Shown: positions 8,346-14,128 of the stretch, one piece after another
Layout of the letters: each line of letters opens with the position of its first letter
Position numbering within the stretch: the first letter of the stretch is position 1
NCBI GenBank assembly: GCA_050117475.1
Contig: JASFMR010000054.1
Span: 1 to 24,604, forward strand
Length of the DNA stretch: 24,604 nucleotides
Source: Fodinibius sp050117475
GTDB taxonomy: Bacteria; Bacteroidota; Rhodothermia; Balneolales; Balneolaceae
Direction: 5' to 3'
The notes under the pieces: generated by a model
Told to the model about the DNA's origin: nothing
What the model saw: only the letters and a program-made list of their open reading frames with translations
Databases searched by the model: none
Translations under genes and position numbers: made by a program

Positions 8346-8373
8346 CATATACATGAACGTGAAATTAAACAAA
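8346..8373 (-). promoter_or_regulatory. Candidate paaA promoter
   Basis: Read on the minus strand, TTTGTT (8368-8373) is followed after 16 nt by TATATG (8346-8351). Transcription would start close to 8339, leaving a leader of about 30 nt before ATG 8308. This supports the shorter PaaA start. The match is modest and was judged by eye. A TATATT on the same strand near 8386-8391 is an alternative -10 but has no good -35. Confidence 0.3.
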
Positions 8374-8383
8374 TACATTCATG
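8352..8383. repeat. Inverted repeat CATGAA/TTCATG overlapping the paaA promoter
   Basis: CATGAA (8352-8357) and TTCATG (8378-8383) form a perfect 6-bp inverted repeat with a 20-nt spacer. They bracket the candidate paaA -35 element. This could be a regulator site, although a 6-bp repeat in AT-rich DNA can arise by chance. Confidence 0.3.
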
Positions 8384-8395
8384 CAATATAACAGC

Positions 8396-8435
8396 TTCGA
8401 AACGTTAAATTACCAGAAATAAATATAGTTTCGAA
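8396..8435. promoter_or_regulatory. Candidate shared operator: 8-bp inverted repeat TTCGAAAC/GTTTCGAA
   Basis: TTCGAAAC (8396-8403) and GTTTCGAA (8428-8435) are perfect inverted copies separated by 24 nt. Each contains the self-complementary core TTCGAA. The right arm ends just upstream of the candidate hppD -35 element and the left arm lies upstream of the candidate paaA promoter. A third TCGAA is at 8341-8345. Placement between divergent aromatic catabolic units suggests a shared regulator, by analogy with PaaX or PaaR operators. I do not recognise the sequence as either of those sites. Confidence 0.4.
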
Positions 8436-8440
8436 TCAAT

Positions 8441-8469
8441 TTGAGCGCTAATGTACAGGATACTATATT
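8441..8469 (+). promoter_or_regulatory. Candidate hppD promoter
   Basis: TTGAGC (8441-8446) and TATATT (8464-8469) are separated by 17 nt, a good housekeeping-sigma arrangement. Transcription would start near 8476, giving a leader of about 37 nt before ATG 8513. The right arm of the TTCGAA inverted repeat lies 5 bp upstream of the -35. Confidence 0.5.
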
Positions 8470-8512
8470 AAGGTAATGAAAAAGTTAATGAAAAAATTTG
8501 CAAGGTAAGATT

Positions 8513-9661
8513 ATGGGAGTAAAAGTCGATAAAACGGCAACATTGGAACGCCCAGTTGAGGAAGAATTTGATGATCATCTGGGATTGCAGGATGTCGATT
8601 ATATTGAACATTATGTCAATAATGCCAGGCAGGCATGTCACTTTTATCAGACTGTATTCGGTTTTGAATTGAAGGCATTCAGCGGGCTTGAGACCGGAAT
8701 CCGGGACCGCGTTTCTTATTTATTGGAACAGGGTAATATCCGTTTTTTGATGACGGCCCCCCTTAGCAGCAGTTCACCTATAGCCGAACATGTAGCACGG
8801 CACGGTGATGGTATCCATGATATCGCAATGCATGTTGAGGATGTAGACCGTGCTTATAATGAGACGTTGAAACGAGGAGCAAAAGGGGTTGAAGAACCGC
8901 ATGATTTGGAAGATGAATATGGTAAGATTCGTCGAGCCGCAATTTCAACCTATGGAGAGACTATTCATACCTTTATTGATAGGTCTGAGTATGACGGTCT
9001 ATTCATGCCGGGTTTTCAGCCGGCCGAATCACCCTTGCAGAACATTGAACCGGTAGGAATTCAGTTTGTTGACCATTGTGTTGGAAATGTTGAAAAAGGA
9101 AAGATGAATAAATGGGTAGATTTTTATCGTGATGTCATGGGTTTTACCCAGTATATCCATTTTGATGACAAAGATATCTCTACCGAATATTCCGCTTTAA
9201 TGTCCAAAGTAATGGCCGGTGGACGAGGAATGATCAAATTCCCGATCAATGAACCAGCAGAAGGTAAGAAAAAGTCTCAGATCGAAGAATTTTTGGATTT
9301 TTATGAAGGGCCCGGAGTACAGCATATCGCTCTTCTGACTGGAGACATTATCAAAACGGTAAATCAATTGAAAAGTCGAGGGTTGGAGTTTTTACATGTG
9401 CCTACGACTTATTATGAAGAGTTGGAAAATCGAGTGGGCAAAATTGATGAGCCCATCGAGAAGCTTGAGGAGCTCGGAATCTTGGTAGATCGCGACAATG
9501 AAGGGTATTTGCTGCAAATATTTTCAAAGCCGGTTGTCGATCGTCCGACACTTTTCTTTGAAATTATTCAAAGGAAAGGAGCCAGGGGCTTTGGCAAGGG
9601 AAATTTCAAAGCACTTTTTGAAGCAATTGAACGCGAACAAGACCGACGTGGAAATTTGTAA
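8513..9661 (+). CDS. hppD: 4-hydroxyphenylpyruvate dioxygenase
   Basis: ATG 8513 (382 residues) is preferred over an in-frame TTG at 8498, because an AAGG purine stretch (8502-8505) is well placed before it. The protein has two vicinal-oxygen-chelate domains. The Fe(II) ligands can be read as H188 (FVDHCVGNV), H271 (GVQHIALL) and E350 (LFFEIIQRKG). The C-terminal GARGFGKGNFKALFEAIE helix is the HPPD gate. HPPD converts 4-hydroxyphenylpyruvate, made from tyrosine by transamination, to homogentisate using O2. Hydroxymandelate synthase is a relative, but the C-terminal helix and the hmgA neighbour favour HPPD. It starts a two-gene plus-strand unit with hmgA. Confidence 0.95.
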   Translation: MGVKVDKTATLERPVEEEFDDHLGLQDVDYIEHYVNNARQACHFYQTVFGFELKAFSGLETGIRDRVSYLLEQGNIRFLMTAPLSSSSPIAEHVARHGDGIHDIAMHVEDVDRAYNETLKRGAKGVEEPHDLEDEYGKIRRAAISTYGETIHTFIDRSEYDGLFMPGFQPAESPLQNIEPVGIQFVDHCVGNVEKGKMNKWVDFYRDVMGFTQYIHFDDKDISTEYSALMSKVMAGGRGMIKFPINEPAEGKKKSQIEEFLDFYEGPGVQHIALLTGDIIKTVNQLKSRGLEFLHVPTTYYEELENRVGKIDEPIEKLEELGILVDRDNEGYLLQIFSKPVVDRPTLFFEIIQRKGARGFGKGNFKALFEAIEREQDRRGNL

Positions 9662-9792
9662 TGAAAAGGCCTCAGTTGTCAGATCAGCTTAAACGGCTGA
9701 ATACTGAATAATGAGGGCTGAAAACCAATATTAAGATATTGGCTGATGTGATTATCTGTAATTTCTGTAATTCAAACTAAAAGGAACCAGCC
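9662..9792. other. hppD-hmgA intercistronic region with hairpin and GGCTGA repeats
   Basis: This 131-bp spacer holds a perfect 7-bp hairpin, CCAATAT-TAAG-ATATTGG (9725-9742). Three direct copies of GGCTGA lie at 9695, 9716 and 9741. There is no T-tract after the hairpin, so it is not a standard terminator. It could mark an mRNA processing or attenuation point that adjusts the hppD:hmgA ratio. A ribosome site AAGGA (9781-9785) lies 7 nt before the hmgA ATG. Confidence 0.35.
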
Positions 9793-10977
9793 ATGATTTA
9801 TCATCAATTGGGAAAAATCCCGCACAAACGCCATACACAGTTTCGTCGGCCTGATGGTGAACTTTACCAGGAAGAGCTTTTCGGAGCCGAAGGCTTTCAC
9901 GGCAGTTCTTCGCTTTTGTACCATCACAACCCTCCGACGCGTACCTTCAAGGTTGAAAAGGGAAAGGAAATTAAAATTGAGCAATGGGATGAAGGCATCC
10001 TGCGTCATCACCACTTAAGGACTGCCAATGTTGCGGAAGGCGGTGACCCGGTTATGGGGCGAAAAGTGCTGTTATATAACAATGATGTACAGATTGGAGT
10101 AGTGCGGCCTACCGAACCCATGAATTATTTTTATAAAAACGGGGAGCACGACGAGCTGCTTTTTATCCACGAAGGCGAAGGGTATGTACAAACGATGTTC
10201 GGCAAACTCGATTTTGGGTATGGGGATTATCTGTTCATTCCCCGCGGTACGATCTACCAAATGGTTTTTGAGACCGAAAAGAATCGAATGCTGACTGTTG
10301 ATTCAACTGGTCCAATCGATGTACCCAAACGTTATCTTACTGCCAAAGGGCAGTTCCAGGAACATAGTCCGTATTGTGAAAGGGATATACGTCGTCCTGA
10401 AGGACCGGTTTTTGTCAATCGGGAAGGGGAGTTTGAAGTCCGTATAAAGAAACAGGGGCGTTACACCTCATACTGGTATAAACATCATCCCTTTGATGTT
10501 GTTGGCTGGGATGGTTATTTGTATCCTTGGATTTTTAATATCAAAGATTTTGAACCCATTACTGGGCGTGTTCACCAGCCGCCTCCCGTCCACCAGACTT
10601 TTGAGGGGCCCAACTATGTGGTGTGTTCTTTCTGCCCGCGCAAATTCGACTATCATCCCAAGTCTATTCCGGCACCGTATGCCCACTCAAATGTAGATTC
10701 AGACGAGGTGTTGTACTATGTGGAAGGTGATTTCATGAGTCGTAAAGGAGTTGAGGAGGCAAGCATAACACAGCACCCCGGCGGCATTCCGCATGGACCA
10801 CATCCCGGTAAGTATGAAGGTAGTATCGGAAAGGAATTCACCGATGAATATGCCGTGATGATCGATACCTTCCACCCATTAAACCTGACAACCGAAGCCA
10901 AGAAGCTGGATGATGATAATTATCCATATTCCTGGAATGAGGAAGCAGAGCCTGATGAGGTGGAAGCCGAGGAGTAA
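9793..10977 (+). CDS. hmgA: Homogentisate 1,2-dioxygenase
   Basis: The 394-residue protein belongs to the shorter bacterial cupin-type homogentisate dioxygenases. It cleaves the homogentisate ring to maleylacetoacetate with Fe(II) and O2. Seen: HDELLFIHEGEG near 119, GDYLFIPRGTIYQ near 144 and probable iron ligands H298 and E305 (YAHSNVDSDEVLYYVEG). A third ligand histidine is H334 in HPGGIPHGPHPG. The C terminus is unusually acidic (about 373-394). A ribosome site AAGGA supports the start. The next enzymes of the route, maleylacetoacetate isomerase and fumarylacetoacetase, are not downstream. The gene is closed by a strong terminator. Confidence 0.94.
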   Translation: MIYHQLGKIPHKRHTQFRRPDGELYQEELFGAEGFHGSSSLLYHHNPPTRTFKVEKGKEIKIEQWDEGILRHHHLRTANVAEGGDPVMGRKVLLYNNDVQIGVVRPTEPMNYFYKNGEHDELLFIHEGEGYVQTMFGKLDFGYGDYLFIPRGTIYQMVFETEKNRMLTVDSTGPIDVPKRYLTAKGQFQEHSPYCERDIRRPEGPVFVNREGEFEVRIKKQGRYTSYWYKHHPFDVVGWDGYLYPWIFNIKDFEPITGRVHQPPPVHQTFEGPNYVVCSFCPRKFDYHPKSIPAPYAHSNVDSDEVLYYVEGDFMSRKGVEEASITQHPGGIPHGPHPGKYEGSIGKEFTDEYAVMIDTFHPLNLTTEAKKLDDDNYPYSWNEEAEPDEVEAEE

Positions 10978-10998
10978 AATCGTGAATATTTTGATGAC

Positions 10999-11031
10999 AA
11001 GCCCGGTATCTACAAGGATGCCGGGCTTTTT
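10999..11031 (+). terminator. Intrinsic terminator after hmgA
   Basis: A 12-bp stem (10999-11010 with 11017-11028, one G-T wobble) begins AAGCCCGG and ends CCGGGCTT. It has a 6-nt loop and is followed by a run of Ts. It lies about 20 bp after the hmgA stop and would end the hppD-hmgA transcript. Confidence 0.85.
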
Positions 11032-11056
11032 GTTTGTGCTAAATATCTGATTTTTA

Positions 11057-11085
11057 TTGCCTTATATGATTTTAATACGTACTAT
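11057..11085 (+). promoter_or_regulatory. Candidate promoter for the radical SAM gene
   Basis: TTGCCT (11057-11062) and TACTAT (11080-11085) are separated by 17 nt, just after the hmgA terminator. This would make the radical SAM gene independent of hppD-hmgA, with a leader of about 80 nt. Confidence 0.4.
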
Positions 11086-11170
11086 ATACAAGTAAATGTT
11101 TAAGGTTTTACCTATCTGAATGCCTTAATTAAAAGGGATTTGAGTCACGAGAGTATAAAAATTGAAAAAG

Positions 11171-12730
11171 ATGAAACGACTTCGCATTGGGATTATAGAA
11201 CTGCTTGCAAACTCACCGGCTGATACAATGTATTCCCGTATAATGCGAGTCAACTCTGCCAGTATTATGCCCCAGGTTATTGCAGTTTGGCTGGAAGAGG
11301 CGGGGCACCAGGTTTTTCTGACTCATTATTCGGGTTATAAAAATTTATATGACGAACTACCCGAAGATCTCGATATCATTTTCTTCAGTGCATTCACAAC
11401 AAGTGCCTGTGTTGTTTATGCCCTAAGCAACTACTACCGTTCCAGGGGGATCCCAACTGCTATCGGCGGTCCGCATGCACGCTCATATCCCGAGGATTCC
11501 TCTAAATACTTTGATTATGTTATCGGATTTGCCGATCGGAGTTTAATCGAAGATGTTGTGAAAGAAAGACGATTATGTAATAAGGGAGAATTGGGAGTAT
11601 ATATGTCTGCTTCTCGTCATCCGGTGGATTTGCCTGGGGTACAGGAGAGATGGAAGCACATCGAAAGGATGTTAAAACGGGCTCCTTTTCTGAAGGTTGT
11701 ACCTATGATCGGGAGCTTGGGTTGCCCGTATAAATGTAGTTTCTGTATCGATTCTGTAGTCCCTTACCAGCCGCTTTCCTATGAAAAAATTAAAGTGGAT
11801 CTTCGTTTTATCCGGACTAAGCTAAAGAATCCTGTTGTAGGATGGCATGACCCCAACTTCGGAATCCGCTTCGATAATTATCTCGGTGCTATCGAAGAGG
11901 CAGTTCCGCAGGGGAGCGTTCGATTTATTGCAGAAAGTTCACTTTCGCTGTTAACAGAGGATAACGTAAAGCGATTGCAGCGAAATGGATTCCGGGTAAT
12001 GCTCCCGGGAATAGAGTCATGGTTTGATCTGGGTATAAAATCCCGGATGAAAAAGACTATTGGATTGGAGAAGGTTCACCGGATTTCTGAGCAGATCAAC
12101 ATGATTCAAGAATATATACCATATGTACAGGCTAATTTTGTGTTGGGACTTGACAGTGATGAGGGAGAGGGGCCTTTTGAATTAACCAAAAGATTTGTTG
12201 ATCTATGTCCGGGGGTATTCCCAACTTATAATCTTTTAACTGCCTACGGAAGAAGTGTGCCGCTGAACCTTGACTATCAATCTGCCGGACGTATGATTCC
12301 CATTCCCTTTCCCATGTTGAATAATGACAGTGCAATGAATGTTCGCCCCAAGAACTACAAATGGCCTGAATTCTTTGGTAACCTGAAAGATCTGTTGGAA
12401 TATACTTTTTCACGGAAGTCCATCTTCAGGCGTTTCTCAAGTAACAGGGGATTCTCAATAAAGATGATGAATTATTTTAGGGCGAATACCCAAGGGAAAC
12501 GCCATATTCAGTATTATGCAGAGCTCATCGAGATGTTGGAGAAGGATGGCAAGTTAAGGGCCTTTTTGGAGCAAGAAACGACAGACATTCCCGCTTTTTT
12601 TAGCGATAAGATTTTGACATCACTCGGACCTTTGGCAGAATGGCTACCAGATAAGGGGCTGGAACATGATGCATACGCCTATCTTAAAGCTGTCAATTCC
12701 GGAACGGATGAATTTTACCAACCAGTTTAA
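11171..12730 (+). CDS. B12-binding-like / radical SAM protein of unknown substrate
   Basis: ATG 11171 (519 residues) is chosen over an in-frame TTG at 11162. The N-terminal half (about 5-135) looks like the Rossmann-type B12-binding domain common in radical SAM enzymes (QVIAVWLEEAGHQV, IIFFSAFTTSA, TAIGGPHARSYPED). The DxHxxG cobalamin-ligand motif is absent, so cobalamin may not be bound base-off. The radical SAM core starts at GCPYKCSFC, with C185, C189 and C192 binding the 4Fe-4S cluster. A GIESW motif follows near 272. A helical C-terminal extension of about 150 residues has no motif I recognise. It resembles the methylthiotransferase/hopanoid-type B12-rSAM superfamily, but the reaction cannot be assigned. 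It is monocistronic or paired with the LuxR gene downstream. Confidence 0.85.
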   Translation: MKRLRIGIIELLANSPADTMYSRIMRVNSASIMPQVIAVWLEEAGHQVFLTHYSGYKNLYDELPEDLDIIFFSAFTTSACVVYALSNYYRSRGIPTAIGGPHARSYPEDSSKYFDYVIGFADRSLIEDVVKERRLCNKGELGVYMSASRHPVDLPGVQERWKHIERMLKRAPFLKVVPMIGSLGCPYKCSFCIDSVVPYQPLSYEKIKVDLRFIRTKLKNPVVGWHDPNFGIRFDNYLGAIEEAVPQGSVRFIAESSLSLLTEDNVKRLQRNGFRVMLPGIESWFDLGIKSRMKKTIGLEKVHRISEQINMIQEYIPYVQANFVLGLDSDEGEGPFELTKRFVDLCPGVFPTYNLLTAYGRSVPLNLDYQSAGRMIPIPFPMLNNDSAMNVRPKNYKWPEFFGNLKDLLEYTFSRKSIFRRFSSNRGFSIKMMNYFRANTQGKRHIQYYAELIEMLEKDGKLRAFLEQETTDIPAFFSDKILTSLGPLAEWLPDKGLEHDAYAYLKAVNSGTDEFYQPV

Positions 12731-12731
12731 A

Positions 12732-12779
12732 GCTCATTAATAATTTAGGAAGATAAAAAATTATTAAACCCCTATGAGC
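12732..12779. repeat. Nested AT-rich inverted repeat after the radical SAM gene
   Basis: TTAATAATTT (12737-12746) pairs perfectly with AAATTATTAA (12758-12767) around an 11-nt loop. The outer GCTCAT (12732-12737) and ATGAGC (12774-12779) form a second pair across a small asymmetric bulge. The inner stem is AT-only and has no long T run after it, so as a terminator it would be weak. It starts directly after the stop codon and could be a terminator, an mRNA-stabilising fold or a regulator site. Confidence 0.4.
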
Positions 12780-12992
12780 AAGCTTATTAAATAATTATGG
12801 TTACCGGGATAGTAAACTTCTTACAACAGCATACCAATCGAAGTTTTGACGAAGTAGATATAAACTATGGCGATTTATACTTTTAAGATACAGTAGGTTT
12901 AAGTGTTACTGGATACTGGATCAGAGCCTCTGAAATCCCAGATGCAAAAGCATCAATAATTAAAGATATCTTAAACTTTAAAAACCGGTATT
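12780..12992. other. Leader region of the hydrolase-LuxR gene
   Basis: This is a 213-bp AT-rich stretch without a credible ORF. It contains a 10-bp palindrome, AAGATATCTT (12963-12972), 20 bp before the GTG start, which could be an autoregulatory site. A TTGACG at about 12847 has no well-spaced -10 partner. No known riboswitch pattern was recognised. Confidence 0.3.
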
Positions 12993-14075
12993 GTGGAACA
13001 GGATATCCGTTTTTGCGCGGCTTCTGATGGCATTCGCATAGGTTATGCTGCCATGGGCAATGGGCCGCCACTCGTGAAAGCTGCAAATTATTTAACCCAT
13101 TTGGAACATGATCGCAAGGGTCCGGTGTGGAAACATTGGCTAAAAGAACTTTCTCAACAACATACGTTTATAAGGTATGATGCCCGCGGTTGTGGGCTTT
13201 CAGATCGGGATGTTTCTCAGTATTCTATGAATGCTTGGCTTAGGGATCTTGAATCTGTTGTGGATGCCCTGGAACTAGAGGAGTTCCCGCTGCTGGGGAT
13301 ATCACAGGGGGCTTCCGTGTCGATCGCATATGCTGTTAAGCATCCTGAACGAGTAAGTCACTTAATTTTATACGGAGGATACGCGAGAGGGCGATTTAAC
13401 AGGGGAGTGGACTCCAAAAATGAAGAGGAGGCAGAAACGTTGCTCAAGATAATCCGGATTGGCTGGTGTAAGGAAAACCCGGCATTTCGGCAGTTATTTA
13501 CTACAATGTTGATACCAGAGGGAGATAGAGAACAGATTGATTGGTTGAATGAATTGGCTCAAATATCTACTACTCCGGATAATGCAGTAGCCATGGAACG
13601 GGCATTTTATCATATTGACGTGACCGATTTAGCTAAAGAAGTTACAGTTCCAACTATGGTTTTGCATGCCCGCAGCGATGCGTGTATCCCTTTCGAGGAA
13701 GGACGCTTGCTTGCTAAGCTAATTTCTGGAGCCCGGTTTGTTCCGCTGGAAAGTAGAAATCATATCCTGCTTGAAGATGAGCCTGCTTGGGACCGGTTCT
13801 TATCGGAAATAAATGCTTTCCTTGGGAGTGCACGATTGTCTAAACGCGAAAATAAAAATCCACAGAAAATATTTCCGGAATTGACCCCAAGAGAATTTGA
13901 AGTTCTGGAATTAATTGCAAAGGGGTTTCAGAACGATGAAATTGCTGATCAGCTTTTTATCAGTCCCAAAACTGTACGGAACCACAATACACATATCTTT
14001 AGCAAGTTGCAGGTCTCTTCTCGTTTCAAAGCCATTGTCCTTGCTCGTGAATCCGGGCTTGGGAGAGATAAATAA
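12993..14075 (+). CDS. Alpha/beta hydrolase fused to a LuxR-type DNA-binding domain (transcriptional regulator)
   Basis: The start is GTG 12993 (360 residues). An in-frame stop lies about 20 bp upstream, and the N terminus CAASDGIRIGYAAMGNGPPLV is typical of the family. Residues 10-275 are an alpha/beta hydrolase with a complete apparent triad: S104 in GISQG, D229 in HARSDACIPF and H257 in SRNHILLED. Residues 297-355 are a LuxR/GerE helix-turn-helix (LTPREFEVLELIAKG, NDEIADQLFISPKTVRNH). Members of this family are thought to sense or hydrolyse a small ester or lactone-like ligand and control nearby genes, but few ligands are known. It follows the radical SAM gene on the same strand, so that gene is one candidate target. 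The paa/hpp cluster is another. Confidence 0.88.
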   Translation: MEQDIRFCAASDGIRIGYAAMGNGPPLVKAANYLTHLEHDRKGPVWKHWLKELSQQHTFIRYDARGCGLSDRDVSQYSMNAWLRDLESVVDALELEEFPLLGISQGASVSIAYAVKHPERVSHLILYGGYARGRFNRGVDSKNEEEAETLLKIIRIGWCKENPAFRQLFTTMLIPEGDREQIDWLNELAQISTTPDNAVAMERAFYHIDVTDLAKEVTVPTMVLHARSDACIPFEEGRLLAKLISGARFVPLESRNHILLEDEPAWDRFLSEINAFLGSARLSKRENKNPQKIFPELTPREFEVLELIAKGFQNDEIADQLFISPKTVRNHNTHIFSKLQVSSRFKAIVLARESGLGRDK

Positions 14076-14106
14076 TAAAGTCTCAGCTTCAAGTTTTTCT
14101 ATATGA

Positions 14107-14128
14107 GGTTATATAAAATAACCCTTTT
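14107..14128 (+). terminator. Intrinsic terminator after the hydrolase-LuxR gene
   Basis: A perfect 6-bp stem, GGTTAT (14107-14112) with ATAACC (14118-14123), has a 5-nt loop and is followed by CTTTT. It lies in the 51-bp gap between convergent genes and touches the stop of the protease gene. The stem is AT-rich and moderate in strength. Confidence 0.5.

Noticed and set aside
8309..8386. N-terminal extension of PaaA by 26 residues
   Set aside because: The extra residues are Cys-rich and unlike PaaA, they cover the candidate promoter and inverted repeat, and the shorter protein matches the family length.
12883..13086. 67-codon minus-strand ORF upstream of the hydrolase-LuxR gene
   Set aside because: It overlaps the conserved N terminus of that gene and encodes nothing recognisable.
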